Notes under the pieces: model-generated
Told to the model about the DNA's origin: nothing
Databases searched by the model: none
What the model saw: the letters and a program-made list of their open reading frames with translations, nothing else
Made by a program: the position numbers and the translations under genes
Source: Moraxella caviae
Lineage (GTDB): Bacteria; Pseudomonadota; Gammaproteobacteria; Pseudomonadales; Moraxellaceae
Direction of reading: 5' to 3'
DNA: 64,000 nt
NCBI RefSeq assembly: GCF_002014985.1
Contig: NZ_MUXU01000035.1
Coordinates: forward strand, 26,548 to 90,547
Part shown: positions 17,018 to 26,787 of the stretch, one piece after another
Numbering within the stretch: the stretch's first letter is position 1
How the letters are laid out: every line of letters starts with the position of its first letter

Positions 17018-18361
17018 ATGTCAAGCCTGTACGAATCTCATCTTAGCACTCGCAAAACTCAAGAAAATGACGCTGTTGCCCTGATTGTGGCATTGTCAGC
17101 ACTTGCCAACCGTGGCGTGAACACCCTGTTTTTGGGCAAGCGCATCGCCCTAGACGTGGCAGGCATCATCGCCTTGCATGACGACAATGGCGTGGCACTT
17201 GGCGATACTTTGGCATTGGTGCAGGCATTGGTGGCAGCAGACGTGGCAAATACCAGCATTGACATCGCCCAAGCAGTAAAACAAGGCAAAACCGCCACTG
17301 ATTTCACCAGCGGTACTGCCGCAGCGACAACAGACGTGGTGCTGTACGGCTTTGGTCGCATTGGTCGCATTTTGGCACGCCTATTGATGAGCCGTCCTGC
17401 GTCTGATAAGGGCTTGCAACTAAAAGCCATCGTAGTGCGCCCAGCAGGCGAAGGCGATCTTGCCAAGCGTGCAAGTTTGCTTGAGCGCGACAGCGTACAC
17501 GGCTGGTTCAATGGCTCTGTAGTGGTGGACGAAGCCAATGGCGGCATGATTGTCAATGGCCGCTTTATCAAAGTCATCTACGCAGCCGACCCATCAGAAG
17601 TGGATTACACCGCACACGGCATCAATAACGCCATCATTATTGACAACACGGGCAAATGGAAAGATGAAGCAGGTCTTGGCAAGCATTTGCAATCAAAAGG
17701 CGCTGCCAAAGTGCTTTTGACCGCACCAGCCAAAGGCGAGATTAAAAACGTCGTTTATGGCGTAAATCACGACACCATCGGCGGCGACACCATCGTATCA
17801 GCAGCAAGCTGCACCACCAACGCCATCACGCCAACACTAAAAGTATTGCATGACGCTTTTGGCATCGTAAACGGACACATGGAAACGGTACATGCATTCA
17901 CCAACGACCAAAACTTGGTGGATAACTACCACAAAGCCGACCGCCGTGGCCGTGCTGCACCGCTAAACATGGTGATGACCAGCACAGGCGCAGCGTCTGC
18001 AGTTTCTAAGGCGATTCCAGAGCTAAAAGGCAAGCTGACTGGCAACGCCATTCGTGTGCCAACGCCAAACGTATCTTTGGCAATTTTGAACCTAAACTTT
18101 GATAAAGCGGTTGGTACAGCAGACGAGCTAAATGCTTTCATCAAATCAAAAGCCGACAGCCAAGAATGGCAAGAGCAAATCGACTACTCAGACAGCCCTG
18201 AAGCGGTTTCTACCGACTTTGTAGGTTCTGAAAAAGTGGCGATTTTTGATGCCGAAGCCACCATCGCCGCCGACAAACGCGCCACTTTGTATGTGTGGTA
18301 CGACAACGAAATGGGCTACAGCACGCAGGTAATCCGTGTGGCAGAAGAAATGGCGAAGTAA
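17018..18361 (+). CDS. gap: Glyceraldehyde-3-phosphate dehydrogenase, long form
   Basis: A 447-residue protein. Residues about 105-447 are a standard GAPDH: the NAD-binding start is VVLYGFGRIGRILARLL, the catalytic Cys lies in SAASCTTNAITP, and WYDNEMGYSTQV is near the end. An extra N-terminal domain of about 100 residues, with no motif I recognise, is typical of the long GAPDHs of Acinetobacter and Psychrobacter relatives. It interconverts glyceraldehyde-3-phosphate and 1,3-bisphosphoglycerate. The start has a good ribosome site (AAAAGGA), and the gene stands alone between the SH3 genes and a terminator at 18378. Confidence 0.92.
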   Translation: MSSLYESHLSTRKTQENDAVALIVALSALANRGVNTLFLGKRIALDVAGIIALHDDNGVALGDTLALVQALVAADVANTSIDIAQAVKQGKTATDFTSGTAAATTDVVLYGFGRIGRILARLLMSRPASDKGLQLKAIVVRPAGEGDLAKRASLLERDSVHGWFNGSVVVDEANGGMIVNGRFIKVIYAADPSEVDYTAHGINNAIIIDNTGKWKDEAGLGKHLQSKGAAKVLLTAPAKGEIKNVVYGVNHDTIGGDTIVSAASCTTNAITPTLKVLHDAFGIVNGHMETVHAFTNDQNLVDNYHKADRRGRAAPLNMVMTSTGAASAVSKAIPELKGKLTGNAIRVPTPNVSLAILNLNFDKAVGTADELNAFIKSKADSQEWQEQIDYSDSPEAVSTDFVGSEKVAIFDAEATIAADKRATLYVWYDNEMGYSTQVIRVAEEMAK

Positions 18362-18377
18362 TCGCTATTCACCCATT

Positions 18378-18408
18378 AAAAAAGAGCTGAATTTTTCGGC
18401 TCTTTTTT
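18378..18408 (+). terminator. Terminator after gap
   Basis: AAAAAAGAGC / GCTCTTTTTT stem with a T-rich 3' arm, 17 bases after the stop codon. Confidence 0.85.
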
Positions 18409-18445
18409 GTTTTTGGGGTTGTGTCAAGTTGAAATGCTTGTTTGG

Positions 18446-18841
18446 TTAGGAAATGTAAATTAGTCCGTGCTTTTGATATAGGGCGTTTTTATCGTCTTGA
18501 GAGATGAAAATAAGGTTTTGTTTAATGCTTTGCCAAATTAGCAGTCTATCAAAAGGGTCTTTGTGTTCTCTGGGTAAAAGATGGTTGGTGGGGATAATGG
18601 CGTTATCCAGCGGAAAACAGACTAAAAAACTGCCCAAAATTTCTTGATAAAATTCATCGGGTGTTACGCCTTGTAGGTGTAGTTTGCCCAAAGCGTATTT
18701 TATGTTGATTTCCCACAGGCTGATAGGGCTGTAAAAAATTTCGTTATTTTTATCCAGTAATATTTGCTGGACGCGATGATTGATGTTGTCAGGATTGATA
18801 AAAGCTCACAACAAAAAATGCGTATCCAATAAGAATTTCAC
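18446..18841 (-). pseudogene. PIN-domain toxin interrupted by an in-frame stop
   Basis: Read from the GTG at 18841, the frame encodes a complete PIN toxin of about 131 residues (start KFLLDTHFLL, then SPISLWEINIKYALGK, then HKDPFDRLLIWQ, then FISQDDKNALY) except for a TGA at codon 12 (18808-18806). PIN proteins normally have Trp here (LLDTHxLLW), one base from TGG. The acidic residues of the PIN site are otherwise present (Asp in LLDTH, Glu in LWEI, Asp in HKDPFD). The GTG overlaps the antitoxin stop by four bases (GTGA), the usual coupling in such operons. A TTG at 18691 is unlikely to start a functional protein because the first catalytic Asp would be lost. Confidence 0.85.
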
Positions 18842-19053
18842 AAAGATTCACCAATCAGTGTTTCATCGTCAATTTCCCAGTCCTTGGCAAAAGTTACGCT
18901 GGCTTTATGCGCCAATGTGCCAAGCTGTCTGGGCTTGTCGGCAGAGTTATTCTGAGTAAGTAGATGAATGAGTGTGAATTTTTGCTCGTCATTTAATGCG
19001 TGCAAAGTGGGTAAAATGTGCTGCACAGACGGTGGTAAGGCGCTTGCTTGCAT
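18838..19053 (-). CDS. Antitoxin of a type II PIN toxin-antitoxin pair
   Basis: An intact 71-residue acidic protein overlapping the PIN frame by four bases. Its C-terminus (VTFAKDWEIDDETLIGESL) resembles the toxin-wrapping tails of antitoxins in this group; the N-terminal half (LPTLHALNDEQKFTLIHLLT) is helical and may mediate dimer formation or DNA binding. With the partner toxin inactivated by a stop codon, the antitoxin may have no remaining substrate unless it acts on another toxin. The start is inferred from the ATG at 19053 with a GGAG-type ribosome site upstream. Confidence 0.75.
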   Translation of the reverse strand: MQASALPPSVQHILPTLHALNDEQKFTLIHLLTQNNSADKPRQLGTLAHKASVTFAKDWEIDDETLIGESL

Positions 19054-19150
19054 AATACTCCCTTATTGGTGAATTTGTTAAGCTGCTTTCATTGTAGCAA
19101 ATTTGCTGTCTTTTTCAAGAAAATTAGACATTTGCCAATTTTGCCATCAA

Positions 19151-19678
19151 TCACACCACCACCCAATACCGTCTCATGGTGCGTGTGGGTGTGCGCACGG
19201 TGTTTTCTAGCACGCCGCCGTTTTTCTCAATCACGCGTGCCGAAGCCAAATTACGCTCATCACAGCAAATCAGCACCTTGTCTAAGCCGATTTTTGGGCA
19301 GTATTGCAAGGCGAATTGCAGCATGGTGCTGGCAATGCCGCCGCCCCAAAATTCTGGGTGCGTGCTATAGCCAATGTGTCCGCCCTCACGCAATAAAAAC
19401 TCATTTAGGGCATGGCGAATACTAATCACACCGACCAGTCGGTTTGTTTTATCAAAAGCAAAAAAGCAACTTTCATCAATCTTAATAAACGAACCGTCTG
19501 GCGCAGGCGTGCCAGCAGGCGCATGATAAAAATCCAGCCACGCTTCAAAGCTGTCAAACAGCTCAAAGTACACGCCGTGCAGTCCAAGGTTACGCTCGGC
19601 AAAAGCATCCGCAAACGCTAAAAACTGCGCCTTGTCGGCAAGCGTTGGCGGGCGTAAATGTAAAAGTTGGTCGGTCAT
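19151..19678 (-). CDS. GNAT family N-acetyltransferase
   Basis: A 175-residue protein with the layout of RimJ/RimL-like acetyltransferases: LHLRPPTLADKAQFLAFADA at the start, GVISIRHALN as the central strand, HIGYSTHPEFWGGGIASTML as the acetyl-CoA binding segment and ERNLASARVIEKNGGVLE near the end. It would transfer an acetyl group to an unknown amine. It lies between the toxin-antitoxin pair and the G10-promoter gene, with no operon partners. Confidence 0.85.
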   Translation of the reverse strand: MTDQLLHLRPPTLADKAQFLAFADAFAERNLGLHGVYFELFDSFEAWLDFYHAPAGTPAPDGSFIKIDESCFFAFDKTNRLVGVISIRHALNEFLLREGGHIGYSTHPEFWGGGIASTMLQFALQYCPKIGLDKVLICCDERNLASARVIEKNGGVLENTVRTPTRTMRRYWVVV

Positions 19679-19842
19679 GGTGGTGAAATTTTGTGATGGG
19701 TTTGTGAAGGTTAATTTATCATGAATGGTGGAGAAATGCTATGGGTAATCGCTGTGTTATGCCATTGCTGTATTTTTTAAATCGCTAATAGTATTTGTCA
19801 TTTTGCATTCTATTTACTGAATTAAATTTTAAATAAAAGCAC

Positions 19843-19872
19843 TTGCAAAAAATCTCGGGGGGGGGGTAAGAT
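19843..19872 (+). promoter_or_regulatory. Promoter with G10 tract (candidate phase-variable promoter)
   Basis: TTGCAA (19843-19848), an 18-bp spacer and TAAGAT (19867-19872). Ten consecutive G (19857-19866) fill the right part of the spacer and touch the -10. Loss of one G would give the optimal 17-bp spacing. The leader to the ATG at 19906 is short (about 27 bases). Confidence 0.75.
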
Positions 19873-19905
19873 AAGGCGTGTTCTAGGTAAATAAAGGTGT
19901 ATGTG

Positions 19906-20496
19906 ATGAAAACAAAAGTAATGGCACTTGGTATGGCGGTTGCAATGTCGCTTGCAGCTATGGAGTCTCAAGCCAGCTTTTGGGATAAAGTTGGGCAAGG
20001 CTTGGGTGTGGTAAATAAAACGCTGGGCGTTATCACTGGTAACACAGCAACCACCGAGAGCCATCGGAGCGACAAAGTCTTTGCAAGAGCATCCGATACT
20101 CAGCTTGAGCAGATTGCCAAGGTGGTGCAAACTCGCACAGGGCGCGCAGATATTGACCAAACGCTTAATGAAGCGCAGGATAATATTTTTGAGATGATTT
20201 TAAAAGCATCTTGCTCGGATAATTGGAGATTGAATTTTGGCAGAATACAGTCGCCAGAAGAAGAATGGTTAAGCAGAGACGGCGTTGGTTCAAAAATGGT
20301 TCACCATCCAAAAGACAGATGTGCAACCGTGCAAAGCATGGGTTCTTTTGCCAAACCTGCAAAAAACATCATAGAGTTTAAAATCATCTACGCTTCGGAT
20401 ATTTCAGGGGAAGCTAATTCTTGTAAGGCGAAGCTAAGAGATCAATATGGCACTGGAGAGTGGCTGGTTTCAGAACATTTTTGCACTTGGAACTAA
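19906..20496 (+). CDS. Secreted protein of unknown function behind a G10 promoter
   Basis: A 196-residue protein from the ATG at 19906 (AAAGG about eight bases upstream; a GTG at 19897 is in frame but too close to the ribosome site). The signal peptide runs to about MESQA-SFWDK. The next part, FWDKVGQGLGVVNKTLGVIT, is amphipathic and glycine-rich. The C-terminal domain holds four cysteines (SCSDNW, DRCATV, NSCKAK, HFCTWN) and could be disulfide-stabilised. I do not recognise the family. It is flanked by its own promoter and terminator. Confidence 0.75.
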   Translation: MKTKVMALGMAVAMSLAAMESQASFWDKVGQGLGVVNKTLGVITGNTATTESHRSDKVFARASDTQLEQIAKVVQTRTGRADIDQTLNEAQDNIFEMILKASCSDNWRLNFGRIQSPEEEWLSRDGVGSKMVHHPKDRCATVQSMGSFAKPAKNIIEFKIIYASDISGEANSCKAKLRDQYGTGEWLVSEHFCTWN

Positions 20497-20504
20497 TGTT
20501 TGTT

Positions 20505-20539
20505 ACAAAAAAGCGATTGGTATTCAATCGCTTTTTTGT
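20505..20539 (+). terminator. Terminator after the secreted protein gene
   Basis: ACAAAAAAGCGATTG / CAATCGCTTTTTTGT stem with a five-base loop, just after the stop. Confidence 0.9.
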
Positions 20540-20622
20540 ATTTTGCATGAGTAGATGTTGGCTTTATCTCGTTTAGTCAGTAAATTTATGCTACAATATC
20601 CGCAATTTAATCAGTTTTTTGA

Positions 20623-21843
<1,221 letters not shown>

Positions 21844-21906
21844 TTTGCGTACCGCGCACATTTGACGCATCTTACAGCTTGGCAATCTTTTATTTGTGGC
21901 AGGATT

Positions 21907-23019
21907 ATGACTTCTTTAAAGCGCATTGTCGTAAAAATCGGCTCATCACTACTCACCAATAACGGACGTGGGCTTGACCGCACCGCCATTTACGAATGGG
22001 CGCGGCAAATCGCTGTGTTGCACGCGCGCGGCATTGAGGTGGTGCTGGTGTCTAGCGGGGCGGTGGCTGAAGGCGTGGTGCGCATGAATTTGCCCGAGCG
22101 TCCCAAAAAACTTGCCGCCTTGCAAGCCTGTGCGTCCATTGGGCAGATGGGACTGATTGAAACGTGGTGGCAGGCGCTGATTCAAAAAGGCGTGCAGTCA
22201 TCACAAATTTTGCTTACGCACGATGATTTGGCGCACCGCTCACGCTACCTAAACATCAGCCAAACCGTCAATCAACTGGTGGAATGGCGTGTCGTACCTG
22301 TGATTAACGAAAACGACACCGTGTCTTATGGTGAGATTAAATTTGGCGATAATGACACGCTTGGGGCGATGAGTGCCACGATGGTGGGTGCGGATTTGTA
22401 CATCATTTTGACCGACCAAGAAGGCGTATTTACCGACAATCCACGCACCAATCCTAACGCCAAGCTGATTCAAAGCGAGCGGGCGATGGCGGATTATCTG
22501 TTTGATGTGGCGGGCGATGGCGGCAAGTGGGGCAGTGGTGGTATGCTGACCAAAATCCGTGCGGCACGTCTTGCAGCGATGGGTAATTGCCCAACCATCA
22601 TCGCCAACGGCAAGGTGGAAAATGTCATCACAAGGCTGGCGGATGGTGAAGTCATTGGCACACGTCTGACGGTAGATGGCGCGGATAAACTCATTGCCAA
22701 AAAACAATGGCTGGCTTCGCACATTCGCATGAAAGGCACGCTGGTGGTAGATGCAGGTGCGGCAGGTGCGATTGTGGATAAGCAAAAATCACTGCTGCCT
22801 GTGGGCGTGATTGATGTGCAAGGCGACTTTGATGCAGGCGACGTGGTGGAAATTGTCAGCCCTGACAAGGTGCGCATTGCGGTGGGGCAAGCTGGTTTTA
22901 ATGCACAGGACGCCAAAAAAATCACCCAGCAGCACACCGCCGAAGTGCTGCAAATCCTAAATCTGACCGACACTGATAAAGCGGTGATGGTGCATCGTGA
23001 TGAGATGGCGGTGCTGTGA
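21907..23019 (+). CDS. proB: Glutamate 5-kinase
   Basis: A 370-residue protein starting at the ATG at 21907 (AGGA just upstream); an earlier in-frame start at 21862 would add 15 residues with no homology. The amino-acid kinase domain begins RIVVKIGSSLLT; the active-site segments include VINENDTVSYGEIKFGDND and WGSGGMLTKIRAARLA. A PUA domain forms the last 80 residues. It phosphorylates glutamate in the first step of proline synthesis. The obgE-proB neighbourhood is common in this group. Confidence 0.95.
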   Translation: MTSLKRIVVKIGSSLLTNNGRGLDRTAIYEWARQIAVLHARGIEVVLVSSGAVAEGVVRMNLPERPKKLAALQACASIGQMGLIETWWQALIQKGVQSSQILLTHDDLAHRSRYLNISQTVNQLVEWRVVPVINENDTVSYGEIKFGDNDTLGAMSATMVGADLYIILTDQEGVFTDNPRTNPNAKLIQSERAMADYLFDVAGDGGKWGSGGMLTKIRAARLAAMGNCPTIIANGKVENVITRLADGEVIGTRLTVDGADKLIAKKQWLASHIRMKGTLVVDAGAAGAIVDKQKSLLPVGVIDVQGDFDAGDVVEIVSPDKVRIAVGQAGFNAQDAKKITQQHTAEVLQILNLTDTDKAVMVHRDEMAVL

Positions 23020-23057
23020 TTTAATGTAAATCTTGCAAACCATTATTAAAAGTAAAA

Positions 23058-23102
23058 CCACAAAAAACAAACGCACGACTAAAAAGTGGTGCGTTTGGTT
23101 TT
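23058..23102. terminator. Convergent terminator between proB and the orphan 630-residue gene
   Basis: AACAAACGCAC and GTGCGTTTGGTT form a stem with flanking A and T runs, so it can stop transcription from both convergent genes. Confidence 0.75.
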
Positions 23103-23114
23103 TTCGGATTTAGA

Positions 23115-25007
23115 TTATGCGGATTTGCGAACTTGAGCTAAAGTTACTCGATAACTAGAGCGTCTTGAGCGCCAAACTTCTTTAAGCCACATCAGATTTT
23201 CATCTTCTGGTGGTTGCTCTTTTGGCTCTTCTTCTTTTAACATATCTTCTAAAACTTGCTCAACACCATCAGAGATCTGATCTAGATTTGGTAGCAAGAT
23301 GTGCGGTCTGTTTCTGGCAATTTCCTCTACCAATGGTTCAATCAAGTCATTGGCAAAATCATATTGCGATGGAGCAGCGTGCATATCGCGCAGTACATCT
23401 ATTGTCAAAATACCAGCCAGCTCGTCCAAGATTTGAGTAGCTTCACTTTCAGACAATAGATAATCTTCTGCCAACTGGGTAAATACCTCTCCCAAAATGG
23501 CTTGCATTTTTTTGCTGTCATCTTCAATTATGCTGTCCATCACAACAGATGAGACTTTACTAGCGGCAGCACCACCGCCAAGAGAACCTATTATTCCCCC
23601 AAGAATCCCGCCAGCGGCTGTGCCAATGCCGGGAATAAAGCTACCCAAGGCTGCACCTGTGGCTACGCCACTTGCCCAGCCAGCCGTACCAGCCGCCACG
23701 CCAACTCCTGTATTGATGACATTTTTAAATACTTGTGCGCCTGATACTCTGCCTTGAAACATACGAAATAAATCTACTGATGACAAAACAGTTACGGTAA
23801 CTATACCAGTAACCGCATTGCCGCGTAACAGCTTGCTGGCACTGGTTTTTGCAGCTGCGCCGTAAACTGGTTTGCTGCCTATACGTACGCTATTTGCGAT
23901 TCTGGCGGCATTTTGAGCGCCCATTTTCGCAATGATAAAATCAGTGGCGGGTCTTAACGCTTGTACAGCGCCTGTTCTGCCAAGTTGAGCGGTTGCGATG
24001 CTGGATATCCAAGTGATACCGCCTACTTTAATGCCTTCATTACAAGCGGTTTTTAGAGCGACATCAAAGTCTTCGCCTGACCACATGGTACGAGCAAAGC
24101 AGATGGCGGACGTAATACACATTGCTGTGCCTGCCAGTTTTACACCATTGGCTGCGTCATAGGTTAGGCTTTCAATGGTGCCAAATCTTGCAATATTTCT
24201 TGCTTGTGCATAAGTAAAAGGACTTGCTTTGATGGTTTCTTCAGCCATGGTTTCGGCTGTTTGCTGAATTTCGCTTGGTGTCATGTTAGACACATCGATA
24301 ACCTGTCCTTTTTTGATGCGTTCAATAAAGGCTAGTTTGGCTGATTCAGCAAAGTCTTTCGGTACTTCAATTTGCATAGGCTTGCCATTATCAGCCCAAT
24401 AGCGAAATTTACCATTTTCAAAACATTCGCTAATGCATTTACTACCACTACTGCAAAATTTAGTTTGAATTTGCACGCCATTTACTAAGCGATCTGCGCC
24501 ATTTTTTGCATTGTCGCCGCCTACGATTTGTGCATTTTTGCCAGTGGCAGTATCATATAGATGATTGGCTTTTTCAGCTGCAAAACCATGCCCGCGCGAC
24601 GCATTTAATACCACATTGTCAGAAAAATTTTCAGCCGACATTAGACTGCCTGCTGTCGTGCCCGGAATATGCTCTGCTTTTAGGGCTGCTTGTCTTGATG
24701 AGAGATTGGGCGCTGTATCATCAGTAAGATTTCCAGTTGATAGCAAAGAACCTGCAATAGAGCCAATTATTTGCGCTGCTTGTGCTGTTTGTGATCGCTC
24801 TGTGCTATCCAAAACCTCTATGATTTCTATTCCGTCAAACAGATCTTTAAGGGTGGCATTTATCCCCTCTTTAAATGTTAAATGGGCGGCAATGCGACCT
24901 ATAATTTGGTCAACATCTTCGGAATCATACTTGCTTTTAGACACTTCAATTTCACGCAGTACGTCATTAAATCTGTAGCGAATCAAAACCTTTTCTTCAG
25001 CTTGCAT
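23115..25007 (-). CDS. Orphan protein: nuclease-like N-terminal domain plus glycine-zipper region
   Basis: A 630-residue protein of unrecognised family. The start (ATG at 25007) has GGAAG seven bases upstream. Residues 85-105 and 119-138 are an internal repeat (AGSLLSTGNLTDD, AGSLMSAENFSDN). Residues 138-185 (RGHGFAAEKANHLYD, NGADRLVNGVQIQTK) place E145, D172 and Q181-T-K183 in the order of a PD-(D/E)XK-like nuclease core; three cysteines follow (C185, C191, C195). Residues 263-400 are helical and moderately hydrophobic, 433-483 are a glycine-zipper membrane segment (SFIPGIGTAAGGILGGIIGS), and the C-terminal 130 residues are acidic and helical. No secretion signal is visible. It is a single gene behind a G8-tract promoter. 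The nuclease reading is inference from motif spacing alone. Confidence 0.7.
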   Translation of the reverse strand: MQAEEKVLIRYRFNDVLREIEVSKSKYDSEDVDQIIGRIAAHLTFKEGINATLKDLFDGIEIIEVLDSTERSQTAQAAQIIGSIAGSLLSTGNLTDDTAPNLSSRQAALKAEHIPGTTAGSLMSAENFSDNVVLNASRGHGFAAEKANHLYDTATGKNAQIVGGDNAKNGADRLVNGVQIQTKFCSSGSKCISECFENGKFRYWADNGKPMQIEVPKDFAESAKLAFIERIKKGQVIDVSNMTPSEIQQTAETMAEETIKASPFTYAQARNIARFGTIESLTYDAANGVKLAGTAMCITSAICFARTMWSGEDFDVALKTACNEGIKVGGITWISSIATAQLGRTGAVQALRPATDFIIAKMGAQNAARIANSVRIGSKPVYGAAAKTSASKLLRGNAVTGIVTVTVLSSVDLFRMFQGRVSGAQVFKNVINTGVGVAAGTAGWASGVATGAALGSFIPGIGTAAGGILGGIIGSLGGGAAASKVSSVVMDSIIEDDSKKMQAILGEVFTQLAEDYLLSESEATQILDELAGILTIDVLRDMHAAPSQYDFANDLIEPLVEEIARNRPHILLPNLDQISDGVEQVLEDMLKEEEPKEQPPEDENLMWLKEVWRSRRSSYRVTLAQVRKSA

Positions 25008-25080
25008 ATAAAACTTCCATTAAGTTTAATTAAATACAATATTAAATTTACAAAAGTACAATCTGTAAAATTTTATACCC

Positions 25081-25107
25081 ATTCTACCCCCCCCTGTGAA
25101 AAGTCAA
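25081..25107 (-). promoter_or_regulatory. Promoter with G8 tract (candidate phase-variable promoter)
   Basis: On the minus strand TTGACT (25107-25102) is followed by a 15-bp spacer whose last eight bases are G (25094-25087) and then by TAGAAT (25086-25081). At G8 the spacer is two bases short of optimal; G10 would give 17. The layout matches the G10 promoter at 19843-19872. Confidence 0.75.
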
Positions 25108-25331
25108 GCGTTTTTTGTGTCAATATTAATTTTCTTTTAATTTAACGCAATACACCGCCAAATAGGTTTGTGTTTTATTGATAAACATTTTGAAAATTCA
25201 ATGACTTGTGCTGATAACGTATAATCAGTCATCAAACCAACTCATGCAACTTTCTGGAATTGTAAACTGAACAATTAAATCGATAAGCGTGCGGTAATCT
25301 AGCAAAGTGAAAAAACAGCAAGCACAATAAA

Positions 25332-25362
25332 AAGGGCTTAACTTTTACTAAGCTAAACCCTT
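25332..25362 (-). terminator. Terminator after lpxB
   Basis: A 13-bp stem with two G-U pairs (minus strand AAGGGTTTAGCTT / AAGTTAAGCCCTT) followed by TTT, 20 bases past the lpxB stop. Confidence 0.85.
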
Positions 25363-25382
25363 GATTTTGTTAAATTTTAAGA

Positions 25383-26642
25383 TTAAGTGTGGTTTGATTG
25401 CTGCTTGTGATAATGCGCCATGACTGCAGTGGCAGGGTCTTGCGCGCTTAGGTTTCTGGTAAGTTCGCTGAGTTTGGCAAGATTATCCGCCTGCTCACTT
25501 TGGCGCACGGCAGCGATGTGGCTGGCGATATTTTTGGGCGTAGCGGCGTGCTGCAAAAGCTCTGGCACGATGGCAGAGCCGAACGCTGGATTGGCATTCG
25601 CCAAGATGTTCGGCAAAGAGACGTACGGCACTTTCACCAAGCGTTTGGCGATGGCATAAGTAACAGGCGCAACCTTATATACCACGACCATCGGTGCGTG
25701 CAGCAGCATGGCTTCAAGCGTGGCGGTGCCTGAAGCCAGCACGGTAATATCGCTTGCTGCCATGGCGGTTTGGCTGATGTTTAGACCATAAGGTTTGGTG
25801 AAATTGCCATCGTCATAAATCACCTGCAAGCGCGCGGCAAGCGCAGGCGTGTGCGTGGCAACGAGCTGCGCCACAAGCTTGGCATGCTCACGGCTAATCA
25901 CTGGCAACACCGCACAAAAATCCCGCAACTCATCACCGATTGGTGTCTCAAGGCTTAGGCGTTCAAGACTTGCCAAAAGCGTGGGCAAGATGGCGCTGAT
26001 TTCGCTGGTGCGTGAGCCAGCCATGACGCAAATTTGTGGTGCGTTTAGCTTGGGTGTGTTTGACTTGCCTAAAATACCCAGCGTGTCGTACGGTTTTAGC
26101 GCATCTGCCAGCACGGCTTTATCAAAAGGCGGCGTGATTTTATCCAGTAAAGGGTGTCCTACGCAGATGGCAGGGTGCTGGTGCTTGGCATAAACGGGCA
26201 ACTCAAAAGGAAATAGGCACAGCACCAAATCGGTGGCGGCTTTGATGGTGTGAATGCGATTTTCTCGCCACGCCCAAATGCTGGGGCTGACGTATTGCAC
26301 GCAGTACACGCCTGTGGACTTAAGTGCTTTGCCAAGTCGCAGATTAAAATCTGGTGCGTCAATGCCGATAAAAATATCAATTTTTTCACGCTCAAACGCC
26401 GTCAAAATCTCTTTTTTAGCACGCAGTAAATCAGGCAAATGCTTCACCACTTCCACAAGTCCCATCACCGACAGCCGCGACATATCAATCACCGAAGTCA
26501 GACCTGCCTGCGCCATTTCACGTCCGCCAACGCCCACCCAGCGTACGTTTGGGTTTAGGGCGTTCATTTTTTTCATGAAATCTGCGCCAAGTGCGTCGCC
26601 AGAAATTTCACCTGCCACAATGCCAATGGTAAGTTTGTTCAT
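25383..26642 (-). CDS. lpxB: Lipid-A-disaccharide synthase
   Basis: A 419-residue protein from the ATG at 26642; longer readings from 26735 add a segment without homology. The GT-B glycosyltransferase starts TIGIVAGEISGDALGADFM and includes VGVGGREMAQAGL, YVSPSIWAWRENRI and ASGTATLEAMLLHAPMVVVY, all typical of LpxB. It joins UDP-diacylglucosamine and lipid X into the lipid A disaccharide at the inner membrane. In many gammaproteobacteria lpxB follows lpxA; here it is separate from the lpxD-fabZ-lpxA block by about 18 kb and on the other strand. Confidence 0.96.
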   Translation of the reverse strand: MNKLTIGIVAGEISGDALGADFMKKMNALNPNVRWVGVGGREMAQAGLTSVIDMSRLSVMGLVEVVKHLPDLLRAKKEILTAFEREKIDIFIGIDAPDFNLRLGKALKSTGVYCVQYVSPSIWAWRENRIHTIKAATDLVLCLFPFELPVYAKHQHPAICVGHPLLDKITPPFDKAVLADALKPYDTLGILGKSNTPKLNAPQICVMAGSRTSEISAILPTLLASLERLSLETPIGDELRDFCAVLPVISREHAKLVAQLVATHTPALAARLQVIYDDGNFTKPYGLNISQTAMAASDITVLASGTATLEAMLLHAPMVVVYKVAPVTYAIAKRLVKVPYVSLPNILANANPAFGSAIVPELLQHAATPKNIASHIAAVRQSEQADNLAKLSELTRNLSAQDPATAVMAHYHKQQSNHT

Positions 26643-26787
26643 AAGTTGCCTAGTGTGTTTTTGCCAAATCTTGAGTTTAAAATTGTGTGTATTGTACGGT
26701 TTTTGGGCGTGCTTGGCAAATGCACAAATCATCAAGGCGTTTAGCGTTTATTGAGTGCTGACAGGCAAAAATTGGGCGGATTATTAT

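Larger units (their letters stand above)
25008..25382. other. Intergenic region upstream of the orphan gene
   Basis: Contains the G8-tract promoter of the orphan gene, about 220 bases of AT-rich sequence in which I see no gene, and the lpxB terminator at the right end. Confidence 0.5.
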
